Positions 34,592-46,180 of a DNA stretch of 64,000 nt are shown piece by piece (position 1 is the stretch's first letter; every line of letters starts with the position of its first letter). The position numbers and the translations under genes were made by a program. The notes below the pieces were generated by a model, which was given only the letters and a program-made list of their open reading frames with translations, was not told where the DNA came from and did no database searches. The stretch is from NCBI RefSeq assembly GCF_029784135.1, contig NC_073745.1, positions 236,997,664-237,061,663 on the forward strand. Direction: 5' to 3'. The DNA is from Toxorhynchites rutilus septentrionalis. Lineage: Eukaryota; Arthropoda; Insecta; Diptera; Culicidae.

Positions 34592-36885
34592 ATTTTCATT
34601 CTTCATTCTTCATTCTTCAGTCTTCAGTCTTCTGTATTCTGTCTTCAGTCTTCTGTATTCTGTCTTCAGTCTTCAGTCTTCAGTCTTCAGTCTTCAGTAT
34701 ACAGTCTTCATTCTTCAGTCTTCAGTCTTCAGTCTTCAGTCTTCAGTATTCAGTCTTCAGTCTTCAGTCTTCATTCTTCAGTCTTCAGTCTTCAGTCTTC
34801 AGTCTTCAGTCTTCAGTCTTCAGTCTTCAGTATTCAGTCTTCAGTCTTCAGTCTTCAATTTTCATTCTTCATTCTTCATTCTTCAGTCTTCAGTCTTCAG
34901 TCTTCGTCTTCAGTCTTCAGTCTTCGTCTTCAGTTTTCAGTCTTCAGTCTTCAGTCTTCAGTATTCAGTCTTCAGTCTTCAGTCTTCAGTGTTCAGTTTT
35001 CAGTATTCTGTATTCTGTATTCTGTCTTCAGTGTTCAGTTTTCAGTATTCTGTATTCTGTATCCTGTCTTCAGTCTTCTGTCTTCAGTCTTCAGTCTTCA
35101 GTCTTCAGTCTTCAGCCTTCAGTATTCAGTCTTCAGTCTTCAGTCTTCATTCTTCAGTTTTCTGTCTTCTGTCTTCTGTCTTCAGTCTTCAGTCTTCAGT
35201 CTTCAATCTTCAGTCTTCAGTCTTCAGTCTTCAGTCTTCAGTATTCAGTATTCAGTCTTCTGTCTTCAGTCTTCAGTCTTCAGTCTTAAGTCTTCAGTCT
35301 TAAGTCTTCAGTCTTCAGTCTTCAGTCTTCAGTCTTCAGTCTTCAGTCTTCAGTCTTCAGTCTTCAATCTTCAGTCTTCAGTCTTCAGTCTTCAGTCTCC
35401 AGTCTTCAGTCTTCAGTCTTCAGTCTTCAGTCTTCAGTCTTCAGTATTCAGTCTTCAGTCTTCAGTCTTCTGTCTTCTGTCTTCAGTCTTCAGTCTTCAG
35501 TCTTCAGTCTTCAGTCTTCAGTATTCAGTCTTCAGTCTTCAGTCTTCAGTCTTCAGTCTTAAGTCTTCAGTCTTCAGTCTTCAGTCTACAGTCTTCAGTC
35601 TTCAATCTTCAGTCTTCAGTCTTCAGTCTTCAGTCTCCAGTCTTCAGTCTTCAGTCTTCAGTCTTCAGTCTTCAGTCTTCAGTCTTCAGTCTTCAGTCTT
35701 CAGTCTTCAGTCTTCAGTCTACAGTCTTCAGTCTTCAGTCTACAGTCTTCAGTCTCCAGTCTTCAGTCTTCAGTCTTCAGTCTTCAGTCTTCAGTCTTCA
35801 GTCTTCAGTCTTCAGTCTTCAGTCTACAGTCTTCAGTCTTCAGTCTACAGTCTTCAGTCTTCAGTCTTCAGTATTCAGTCTTCAGTCTTCAGTCTTCAGT
35901 CTTCAGTCTTCAGTCTTAAGTCTTCAGTCTTCAGTCTTCAGTCTACAGTCTTCAGTCTTCAATCTTCAGTCTTCAGTCTTCAGTCTTCAGTCTCCAGTCT
36001 TCAGTCTTCAGTCTTCAGTCTTCAGTCTTCAGTCTTCAGTCTTCAGTCTTCAGTCTTCTGTCTTCAGTCTTCAGTCTTCAGTCTTCAATCTTCAGTCTTC
36101 AGTCTTCAGTCTTCAGTCTTCAGTCTTCAGTATTCAGTCTTCTGTCTTCAGTCTTCAGTCTTCAGTCTTCAGTCTTAAGTCTTCAGTCTTAAGTCTTCAG
36201 TCTTCAGTCTTCAGTCTTCAGTCTTCAGTCTTCAGTCTTCAGTCTTCAGTCTTCAATCTTCAGTCTTCAGTCTTCAGTCTTCAGTCTCCAGTCTTCAGTC
36301 TTCAGTCTTCAGTCTTCAGTCTTCAGTCTTCAGTCTTCAGTCTACAGTCTTCAGTCTTCAGTCTACAGTCTTCAGTCTTCAATCTTCAGTCTTCAGTCTT
36401 CAGTCTTCAGTCTCCAGTCTTCAGTCTTCAGTCTTCAGTCTTCAGTCTTCAGTCTTCAGTCTTCAGTCTTCAGTCTTCAGTCTTCAGTCTTCAGTCTACA
36501 GTCTTCAGTCTTCAGTCTACAGTCTTCAGTCTTCAGTCTTCAGTCTTCAGTATTCAGTCTTCAGTCTTCAGTCTTCAGTCTTCAGTCTTAAGTCTTCAGT
36601 CTTAAGTCTTCAGTCTTCAGTCTTCAGTCTTCAGTCTTCAGTCTTCAGTCTTCAGTCTTCAGTCTTCAATCTTCAGTCTTCAGTCTTCAGTCTTCAGTCT
36701 CCAGTCTTCAGTCTTCAGTCTTCAGTCTTCAGTCTTCAGTCTTCAGTCTTCAGTCTTCAGTCTTCAGTCTTCAGTCTTCAGTCTTCAGTCTTCAGTCTTC
36801 AGTCTACAGTCTTCAGTCTTCAGTCTTCAGTATTCAGTCTTCAGTCTACAGTCTTCGGTCTTCAGTCTTCAGTATTCAGTCTTCA

Positions 36886-37832
36886 GTCTTAAGTCTTCAG
36901 TTTCAGTCTTCAGTCTTCAGTCTTCAATTTTCATTCTTCATTCTTCATTCTTCAGTCTTCAGTCTTCAGTCTTCGTCTTCAGTCTTCAGTCTTCGTCTTC
37001 AGTCTTCAGTCTTCAGTCTTCAGTCTTCAGTCTTCAGTATTCAGTCTTCAGTCTTCAGTCTTCAGTGTTCAGTTTTCAGTATTCTGTATTCTGTCTTCAG
37101 TGTTCAGTTTTCAGTATTCTGTATTCTGTATTCTGTCTTCAGTCTTCTGTCTTCAGTCTTCAGTCTTCAGTCTTCAGTCTTCAGCCTTCAGTATTCAGTC
37201 TTCAGTCTTCAGTCTTCATTCTTCAGTTTTCTGTCTTCTGTCTTCTGTCTTCTGTCTTCAGTCTTCAGTCTTCAGTCTTCAGTCTTCAATCTTCAGTCTT
37301 CAGTCTTCAGTCTTCAGTCTTCAGTCTTCAGTCTTCAGTCTTCAGTCTTCAGTATTCAGTCTTCAGTCTTCAGTCTTCAGTGTTCAGTTTTCCGTATTCT
37401 GTATTCTGTATTCTGTCTTCAGTGTTCAGTTTTCAGTATTCTGTATTCTGTATTCTGTCTTCAGTCTTCTGTCTTCAGTCTTCAGTCTTCAGTCTTCAGT
37501 CTTCAGCCTTCAGTATTCAGTCTTCAGTCTTCAGTCTTCATTCTTCAGTTTTCTGTCTTCTGTCTTCTGTCTTCTGTCTTCAGTCTTCAGTCTTCAATCT
37601 TCAGTCTTCAGTCTTCAGTCTTCAGTCTTCAGTCTTCAGTATTCAGTCTTCAGTCTTCAGTCTTCAGTGTTCAGTTTTCAGTATTCTGTATTCTGTATTC
37701 TGTCTTCAGTGTTCAGTTTTCAGTATTCTGTATTCTGTATTCTGTCTTCAGTCTTCTGTCTTCAGTCTTCAGTCTTCAGTCTTCAGCCTTCAGTATTCAG
37801 TCTTCAGTCTTCAGTCTTCATTCTTCAGTTTT

Positions 37833-37866
<34 letters not shown>

Positions 37867-40460
37867 TCAGTCTTCAGTCTTCAGTCTTCAGTCTTCAATC
37901 TTCAGTCTTCAGTCTTCAGTCTTCAGTCTTCAGTATTCAGTCTTCTGTCTTCAGTCTTCAGTCTTCAGTCTTAAGTCTTCAGTCTTCAGTCTTCAGTCTT
38001 CAGTCTTCAGTCTTCAGTCTTCAGTCTTCAGTCTTCAGTCTTCAGTCTTCAGTCTTCAATCTTCAGTCTTCAGTCTTCAGTCTCCAGTCTTCAGTCTTCA
38101 GTCTTCAGTCTTCAGTCTTCAGTCTTCAGTCTTCAGTCTTCAGTCTTCAGTCTTCAGTCTACAGTCTTCAGTCTTCAGTCTACAGTCTTCAGTCTTCAGT
38201 CTTCAGTATTCAGTCTTCAGTCTTCAGTCTTCAGTCTTCAGTCTTCAGTCTTCAGTCTTCAGTCTTCAGTCTTCAGTCTTCAATTTTCATTCTTCATTCT
38301 TCATTCTTCAGTCTTCAGTCTTCAGTCTTCGTCTTCAGTCTTCAGTCTTCAGTCTTCAGTCTTCAGTCTTCAGTCTTCAGTCTTCAGTCTTCAGTCTTCA
38401 GTATTCAGTCTTCAGTCTTCAGTCTTCAGTGTTCAGTTTTCAGTATTCTGTATTCTGTATTCTGTCTTCAGTCTTCTGTCTTCAGTCTTCAGTCTTCAGT
38501 CTTCTGTCTTCAGTCTTCAGTCTTCAGTCTTCAGTCTTCAGTCTTCAGCCTTCAGTATTCAGTCTACAGTCTTCAGTCTTCAGTCTACAGTCTTCAGTCT
38601 TCAGTATTCAGTCTTCAGTCTACAGTCTTCAGTCTTCAGTCTTCAGTATTCAGTCTTCAGTCTTAAGTCTTCAGTCTTAAGTCTTCAGTTTCAGTCTTCA
38701 GTCTTCAGTCTTCAATTTTCATTCTTCATTCTTCATTCTTCAGTCTTCAGTCTTCAGTCTTCGTCTTCAGTCTTCAGTCTTCGTCTTCAGTCTTCAGTCT
38801 TCAGTCTTCAGTCTTCAGTCTTCAGTATTCAGTCTTCAGTCTTCAGTCTTCAGTGTTCAGTTTTCAGTATTCTGTATTCTGTCTTCAGTGTTCAGTTTTC
38901 AGTATTCTGTATTCTGTATTCTGTCTTCAGTCTTCTGTCTTCAGTCTTCAGTCTTCAGTCTTCAGTCTTCAGCCTTCAGTATTCAGTCTTCAGTCTTCAG
39001 TCTTCATTCTTCAGTTTTCTGTCTTCTGTCTTCTGTCTTCTGTCTTCAGTCTTCAGTCTTCAGTCTTCAGTCTTCAATCTTCAGTCTTCAGTCTTCAGTC
39101 TTCAGTCTTCAGTCTTCAGTCTTCAGTCTTCAGTCTTCAGTATTCAGTCTTCAGTCTTCAGTCTTCAGTGTTCAGTTTTCCGTATTCTGTATTCTGTATT
39201 CTGTCTTCAGTGTTCAGTTTTCAGTATTCTGTATTCTGTATTCTGTCTTCAGTCTTCTGTCTTCAGTCTTCAGTCTTCAGTCTTCAGTCTTCAGCCTTCA
39301 GTATTCAGTCTTCAGTCTTCAGTCTTCATTCTTCAGTTTTCTGTCTTCTGTCTTCTGTCTTCTGTCTTCAGTCTTCAGTCTTCAATCTTCAGTCTTCAGT
39401 CTTCAGTCTTCAGTCTTCAGTCTTCAGTATTCAGTCTTCAGTCTTCAGTCTTCAGTGTTCAGTTTTCAGTATTCTGTATTCTGTATTCTGTCTTCAGTGT
39501 TCAGTTTTCAGTATTCTGTATTCTGTATTCTGTCTTCAGTCTTCTGTCTTCAGTCTTCAGTCTTCAGTCTTCAGCCTTCAGTATTCAGTCTTCAGTCTTC
39601 AGTCTTCATTCTTCAGTTTTCTGTCTTCTGTCTTCTGTCTTCTGTCTTCAGTCTTCAGTCTTCAGTCTTCAGTCTTCAATCTTCAGTCTTCAGTCTTCAG
39701 TCTTCAGTCTTCAGTATTCAGTCTTCTGTCTTCAGTCTTCAGTCTTCAGTCTTAAGTCTTCAGTCTTCAGTCTTCAGTCTTCAGTCTTCAGTCTTCAGTC
39801 TTCAGTCTTCAGTCTTCAGTCTTCAGTCTTCAGTCTTCAATCTTCAGTCTTCAGTCTTCAGTCTCCAGTCTTCAGTCTTCAGTCTTCAGTCTTCAGTCTT
39901 CAGTCTTCAGTCTTCAGTCTTCAGTCTTCAGTCTACAGTCTTCAGTCTTCAGTCTACAGTCTTCAGTCTTCAGTCTTCAGTATTCAGTCTTCAGTCTTCA
40001 GTCTTCAGTCTTCAGTCTTCAGTCTTCAGTCTTCAGTCTTCAGTCTTCAGTCTTCAATTTTCATTCTTCATTCTTCATTCTTCAGTCTTCAGTCTTCAGT
40101 CTTCGTCTTCAGTCTTCAGTCTTCAGTCTTCAGTCTTCAGTCTTCAGTCTTCAGTCTTCAGTCTTCAGTATTCAGTCTTCAGTCTTCAGTCTTCAGTCTT
40201 CAGTCTTCAATTTTCATTCTTCATTCTTCATTCTTCAGTCTTCAGTCTTCAGTCTTCGTCTTCAGTCTTCAGTCTTCAGTCTTCAGTCTTCAGTCTTCAG
40301 TCTTCAGTCTTCAGTCTTCAATTTTCATTCTTCATTCTTCATTCTTCAGTCTTCAGTCTTCAGTCTTCGTCTTCAGTCTTCAGTCTTCAGTCTTCAGTGT
40401 TCAGTTTTCAGTATTCTGTATTCTGTATTCTGTCTTCAGTCTTCTGTCTTCAGTCTTCAG
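36886..40460 (+). repeat. Higher-order duplication in the satellite, period 1,788 bp
   Basis: Rare variants align at a constant offset. The broken unit CAGTTTCAG occurs at 36898 and 38686. The cassette start at 37065 matches 38853, and 37100 matches 38888. The unique TTTTCCGTATTCTG occurs at 37389 and 39177. All are exactly 1,788 bp apart. From about 37850 the register shifts by one or two 7-bp units (CAATTTTCATTC at 38281 and 40055, offset 1,774). A ~1.8-kb block of the array was therefore duplicated recently as a unit. Confidence 0.85.
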
Positions 40461-40877
40461 TCTTCAGTCTTCTGTCTTCAGTCTTCAGTCTTCAGTCTTC
40501 AGTCTTCAGTCTTCAGCCTTCAGTATTCAGTCTACAGTCTTCAGTCTTCAGTCTACAGTCTTCAGTCTTCAGTCTACAGTCTTCAGTCTTCAGTCTACAG
40601 TCTTCAGTCTTCAGTCTACAGTCTTCAGTCTTCAATCTTCAGTCTTCAGTCTTCAGTCTTCAGTCTTCAGTATTCAGTCTTCAGTCTTCAGTCTTCAGTG
40701 TTCAGTTTTCAGTATTCTGTATTCTGTATTCTGTATTCTGTCTTCAGTGTTCAGTTTTCAGTATTCTGTATTCTGTATTCTGTCTTCAGTCTTATGTCTT
40801 CAGTCTTCAGTCTTCAGTCTTCAGTCTTCAGCCTTCAGTATTCAGTCTTCAGTCTTCAGTCTTCATTCTTCAGTTTT

Positions 40878-40911
<34 letters not shown>

Positions 40912-42202
40912 TCAGTCTTCAGTCTTCAGTCTTCAATCTTCAGTCTTCAGTCTTCAGTCTTCAGTATTCAGTCTTCTGTCTTCAGTCTTCAGTCTTCAGT
41001 CTTCAGTCTTAAGTCTTCAGTCTTCAGTCTTCAGTCTTCAGTCTTCAGTCTTCAGTCTTCAGTCTTCAGTCTTCAGTCTTCAGTCTTCAATCTTCAGTCT
41101 TCAGTCTTCAGTCTTCAGTCTCCAGTCTTCAGTCTTCAGTCTTCAGTCTTCAGTCTTCAGTCTTCAGTCTTCAGTCTTCAGTCTTCAGTCTTCAGTCTTC
41201 AGTCTACAGTCTTCAGTCTTCAGTCTACAGTCTTCAGTCTTCAGTCTTCAGTCTTCAGTCTTCAGTCTTCAGTCTTCAGTCTTCAGTCTTCAATTTTCAT
41301 TCTTCATTCTTCATTCTTCAGTCTTCAGTCTTCAGTCTTCAGTCTTCGTCTTCAGTCTTCAGTCTTCGTCTTCAGTCTTCAGTCTTCAGTCTTCAGTCTT
41401 CAGTCTTCAGTCTTCAGTATTCAGTCTTCAGTCTTCAGTCTTCAGTGTTCAGTTTTCAGTATTCTGTATTCTGTATTCTGTCTTCAGTGTTCAGTTTTCA
41501 GTATTCTGTATTCTGTATTCTGTCTTCAGTCTTCTGTCTTCAGTCTTCAGTCTTCAGTCTTCAGTCTTCAGCCTTCAGTATTCAGTCTTCAGTCTTCAGT
41601 CTTCAGTCTTCAGTCTTCAGTCTTCAGTATTCAGTCTTCAGTCTTCAGTCTTCAGTGTTCAGTTTTCAGTATTCTGTATTCTGTATTCTGTCTTCAGTGT
41701 TCAGTTTTCAGTATTCTGTATTCTGTATTCTGTCTTCAGTCTTCTGTCTTCAGTCTTCAGTCTTCAGTCTTCAGTCTTCAGCCTTCAGTATTCAGTCTTC
41801 AGTCTTCAGTCTTCATTCTTCAGTTTTCTGTCTTCTGTCTTCTGTCTTCTGTCTTCAGTCTTCAGTCTTCAGTCTTCAGTCTTCAATCTTCAGTCTTCAG
41901 TCTTCAGTCTTCAGTATTCAGTCTTCAGTCTTCAGTCTTCAGTCTTCAGTCTTCAGTCTTAAGTCTTCAGTCTTCAGTCTTCAGTCTTCAGTCTTCAGTC
42001 TTCAGTCTTCTGTCTTCAGTCTGCATTCTTCAGTCTTCAGTCTTCAGTCTTCAGTCTTCAGTCTTCAGTCTTCAGTCTTCAGTCTTCAGTCTTCAGTCTT
42101 CAGTCTTCAGTCTTCTGTCTTCAGTCTTCAGTCTTCAGTATTCAGTCTTCAGTATTCAGTCTTCAGTCTTCAGTCTTCAGTCTTCAGTCTTCAGTCTTCA
42201 GT

Positions 42203-42731
42203 CTTCATTCTTCATTCTTCATTCTTCATTCTTCATTCTTAATTCTTCATTCTTCATTCTTCATTCTTCATTCTTCATTCTTCATTCTTCATTCTTCATT
42301 CTTCATTCTTCATTCTTCATTCTTCATTCTTCATTCTTCATTCTTCATTCTTCATTCTTCATTCTTCATTCTTCATTCTTCATTCTTCATTCTTCATTCT
42401 TCATTCTTCATTCTTCATTCTTCATTCTTCATTCTTCATTCTTCATTCTTCATTCTTCATTCTTCATTCTTCATTCTTCATTCTTCATTCTTCATTCTTC
42501 ATTCTTCATTCTTCATTCTTCATTCTTCATTCTTCATTCTTCATTCTTCATTCTTCATTCTTCATTCTTCATTCTTCATTCTTCATTCTTCATTCTTCAT
42601 TCTTCATTCTTCATTCTTCATTCTTCATTCTTCATTCTTCATTCTTCATTCTTCATTCTTCATTCTTCATTCTTCATTCTTCATTCTTCATTCTTCATTC
42701 TTCATTCTTCATTCTTCATTCTTCATTCTTC
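42203..42731 (+). repeat. Homogeneous TCTTCAT block 1
   Basis: About 75 uninterrupted copies of TCTTCAT, apart from one TCTTAAT near 42236. It is sharply bounded by TCTTCAG units on both sides. Reads as S-S-F-F-I-L-H in any plus frame. Confidence 0.9.
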
Positions 42732-42872
42732 AGTCTTCAGTCTTCAGTCTTCTGTCTTCTGTCTTCAGTCTTCAGTCTTCAGTATTCAGTCTTCAGTATT
42801 CAGTCTTCAGTCTTCAGTCTTCTGTCTTCTGTCTTCAGTCTTCAGTCTTCAGTCTTCAGTCTTCAGTCTTCA

Positions 42873-42904
<32 letters not shown>

Positions 42905-44337
42905 TCAGTCTTCAGTCTTCAGTCTTCAGTCTTCAGTCTTCAGTCTTCAATTTTCATTCTTCATTCTTCATTCTTCAGTCTTCAGTCTTCAGTCTTCGTC
43001 TTCAGTCTTCAGTCTTCAGTCTTCGTCTTCAGTCTTCAGTCTTCAGTCTTCAGTCTTCAGTCTTCAGTCTTCAGTATTCAGTCTTCAGTCTTCAGTCTTC
43101 AGTGTTCAGTTTTCAGTATTCTGTATTCTGTATTCTGTCTTCAGTGTTCAGTTTTCAGTATTCTGTATTCTGTATTCTGTCTTCAGTCTTCTGTCTTCAG
43201 TCTTCAGTCTTCAGTCTTCAGTCTTCAGCCTTCAGTATGCAGTCTTCAGTCTTCAGTCTTCAGTCTTCAGTCTTCAGTCTTCAGTATTCAGTCTTCAGTC
43301 TTCAGTGTTCAGTTTTCAGTATTCTGTATTCTGTATTCTGTCTTCAGTGTTCAGTTTTCAGTATTCTGTATTCTGTATTCTGTATTCTGTCTTCAGTCTT
43401 CTGTCTTCAGTCTTCAGTCTTCAGTCTTCAGTCTTCAGCCTTCAGTATTCAGTCTTCAGTCTTCAGTCTTCATTCTTCAGTTTTCTGTCTTCTGTCTTCT
43501 GTCTTCTGTCTTCAGTCTTCAGTCTTCAGTCTTCAGTCTTCAATCTTCAGTCTTCTGTCTTCAGTCTTCAGTATTCAGTCTTCTGTCTTCAGTCTTCAGT
43601 CTTCAGTCTTCAGTCTTAAGTCTTCAGTCTTCAGTCTTCAGTCTTCAGTCTTCAGTCTTCTGTCTTCAGTCTTCATTCTTCAGTATTCAGTCTTCAGTCT
43701 TCAGTCTTCAGTCTTAAGTCTTCAGTCTTCAGTCTTCAGTCTTCAGTCTTCAGTCTTCTGTCTTCAGTCTTCATTCTTCAGTCTTCAGTCTTCAGTCTTC
43801 AGTCTTCAGTCTTCAGTCTTCAGTCTTCAGTCTTCAGTCTTCTGTCTTCAGTCTTCAGTCTTCAGTCTTCAGTCTTAAGTCTTCAGTCTTCAGTCTTCAG
43901 TCTTCAGTCTTCAGTCTTCTGTCTTCAGTCTTCATTCTTCAGTATTCAGTCTTCTGTCTTCAGTCTTCAGTCTTCAGTCTTCAGTCTTAAGTCTTCAGTC
44001 TTCAGTCTTCAGTCTTCAGTCTTCAGTCTTCTGTCTTCAGTCTTCATTCTTCAGTCTTCAGTCTTCAGTCTTCAGTCTTCAGTCTTCAGTCTTCAGTCTT
44101 CAGTCTTCAGTCTTCAGTCTTCAGTCTTCAGTCTTCTGTCTTCTGTCTTCAGTCTTCAGTCTTCAGTCTTCAGTCTTCAGTCTTAAGTCTTCAGTCTTCA
44201 GTCTTCAGTCTTCAGTCTTCAGTCTTCTGTCTTCAGTCTTCATTCTTCAGTCTTCAGTCTTCAGTCTTCAGTCTTCAGTATTCAGTCTTCAGTATTCAGT
44301 CTTCAGTCTTCAGTCTTCAGTCTTCAGTCTTCAGTCT

Positions 44338-44597
44338 TCATTCTTCATTCTTCATTCTTCATTCTTCATTCTTAATTCTTCATTCTTCATTCTTCATTCT
44401 TCATTCTTCATTCTTCATTCTTCATTCTTCATTCTTCATTCTCCATTCTTCATTCTTCATTCTTCATTCTTCATTCTTCATTCTTCATTCTTCATTCTTC
44501 ATTCTTCATTCTTCATTCTTTATTCTTTATTCTTCATTCTTCATTCTTCATTCTTCATTCTTCATTCTTCATTCTTCATTCTTCATTCTTCATTCTT
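44338..44597 (+). repeat. Homogeneous TCTTCAT block 2
   Basis: About 37 copies of TCTTCAT. It has the same TCTTAAT variant near its start (about 44371) as block 1, suggesting that the blocks derive from one another. Isolated CTCCAT and TTTAT changes also occur. Confidence 0.85.
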
Positions 44598-44746
44598 CAG
44601 TCTTCAGTCTTCAGTCTTCTGTCTTCTGTCTTCTGTCTTCAGTCTTCAGTCTTCAGTATTCAGTCTTCAGTATTCAGTCTTCAGTCTTCAGTCTTCTGTC
44701 TTCTGTCTTCAGTCTTCAGTCTTCAGTCTTCAGTCTTCAGTCTTCA

Positions 44747-44778
<32 letters not shown>

Positions 44779-44894
44779 TCAGTCTTCAGTCTTCAGTATT
44801 CAGTCTTCAGTATTCAGTCTTCAGTCTTCAGTCTTCAGTCTTCAGTCTTCAGTCTTCAGTCTTCAGTCTTCAGTCTTCAGTCTTCAGTCTTCAG

Positions 44895-45512
44895 TCTTCA
44901 TTCTTCATTCTTCATTCTTCATTCTTCATTCTTCATTCTTCATTCTTCATTCTTCATTCTTCATTCTTCATTCTTCATTCTTCATTCTTCATTCTTCATT
45001 CTTCATTCTTCATTCTTCATTCTTCATTCTTCATTCTTCATTCTTCATTCTTCATTCTTCATTCTTCATTCTTCATTCTTCATTCTTCATTCTTCATTCT
45101 TCATTCTTCATTCTTCATTCTTCATTCTTCATTCTTCATTCTTCATTCTTCATTCTTCATTCTTCATTCTTCATTCTTCATTCTTCATTCTTCATTCTTC
45201 ATTCTTCATTCTTCATTCTTCATTCTTCATTCTTCATTCTTCATTCTTCATTCTTCATTCTTCATTCTTCATTCTTCATTCTTCATTCTTCATTCTTCAT
45301 TCTTCATTCTTCATTCTTCATTCTTCATTCTTCATTCTTCATTCTTCATTCTTCATTCTTCATTCTTCATTCTTCATTCTTCATTCATCATTCTTCATTC
45401 TTCATTCTTCATTCTTCATTCTTCATTCTTCATTCTTCATTCTTCATTCTTCATTCTTCATTCTACATTCTTCATTCTTCATTCTTCATTCTTCATTCTT
45501 CATTCTTCATTC
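44895..45512 (+). repeat. Homogeneous TCTTCAT block 3, right edge of the array
   Basis: About 88 copies of TCTTCAT with only isolated changes (near 45386 and 45464). It ends at ATTCACTTCC and is followed by a few degenerate TTTTCAG units (45518-45556) that fade into unique sequence. Confidence 0.9.
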
Positions 45513-45556
45513 ACTTCCAGTTTTCAGTTTTCAGTTTTTAGTGTTCCAGTTTTCAG

Positions 45557-46080
45557 CAGGGGTAACATTCGTCATTCCCGTCACACAACGGAGAAGAAAA
45601 AATAAAAGTTGTCGTTACCCGCTGAGGCGAGGAACAAATAATATTCTCTTCGTGTTGTGGCCAAACGATGAAGATAGCCGCGCGGCAGCAAGTTGCAACT
45701 ATTTCTAACCAGAACTGAGCGTAGCAATTCTCGGTGCACAAAGAAGAATAGGCAAAGAAGAATAGGTGACAATCGTCATGCTACTTTATTTTCGCTACGA
45801 GCCTACCAATGGAATCGTTAAGCCGTATAGAATCCATGACTATTTGCATTGCGCTTCTTTTTCGAGCGTGGGGAGAGAGGATGGCAATGATGTGGTTTCG
45901 GTTGGATAGAGTGGATGGGGGGATGTGGTTTCGGATGAAATGCTGTTTGCTGCCGGGAGCGCGGAAGCGTTCTTCTTGTTTTATTCTCTATTATTTTAAA
46001 TGTATATATTTTTTATGTTTGTTTTGTTTTATCATTATTTTTAGCACTTTTAACGGAAAATAAGTCCAGATAAAAAAAAC
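45557..46080. other. Right flank of the satellite; no gene seen
   Basis: Mixed-composition sequence with short open frames on both strands (up to 84 codons) that lack recognisable domains. Confidence 0.3.
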
Positions 46081-46083
46081 GAT

Positions 46084-46180
46084 TCATAAATTCAAAAACT
46101 CATAAATTCATAAATCAATAAATTCATAAATTCATGAAGTTATGAATTTATGAATTTATGAATTCATGATTTAAATTTAT
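46084..46180. repeat. ATTCATAA simple repeat forming a hairpin
   Basis: Copies of AATTCATAA on the left (46084-46135) meet their complement TTATGAATT on the right (46142-46172) across a 6-base spacer. At least 17 bp pair perfectly (46119-46135 with 46142-46158). Likely arose by inverted duplication of a simple repeat. Confidence 0.75.

Larger units (their letters stand above)
34592..45512 (+). repeat. 10.9-kb heptanucleotide satellite (TCTTCAG and variants)
   Basis: A continuous array of 7-bp units on the order of 1,500 copies. The dominant unit is TCTTCAG. Single-base variants recur in ordered runs: TCTTCAT, TCTTCTG, TATTCAG, TATTCTG, TTTTCAG, TGTTCAG, TCTTAAG, TCTACAG, TCTCCAG, TCTTCAA and a 5-bp TCTTC before G. 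Ordered variant cassettes recur (for example TGTTCAG-TTTTCAG-TATTCTG, at least a dozen times), giving higher-order structure. The plus strand lacks stops because TCTTCAG in any frame reads as the same seven-residue period (S-S-V-F-S-L-Q). The very long plus frames are therefore artefacts. The minus strand reads CTGAAGA and hits TGA regularly. Confidence 0.98.

Noticed and set aside
34498..43878. Very long plus-strand open frames (up to 1,043 codons) in the heptamer array
   Set aside because: The TCTTCAG unit reads as the same stop-free heptapeptide in every plus frame, so open length carries no coding information. Overlapping frames are equally long.
34592..45512. Telomeric repeat or CRISPR array
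   Set aside because: The unit is not the insect TTAGG, there are no spacers between repeats, and CRISPR arrays are not expected in an animal genome.
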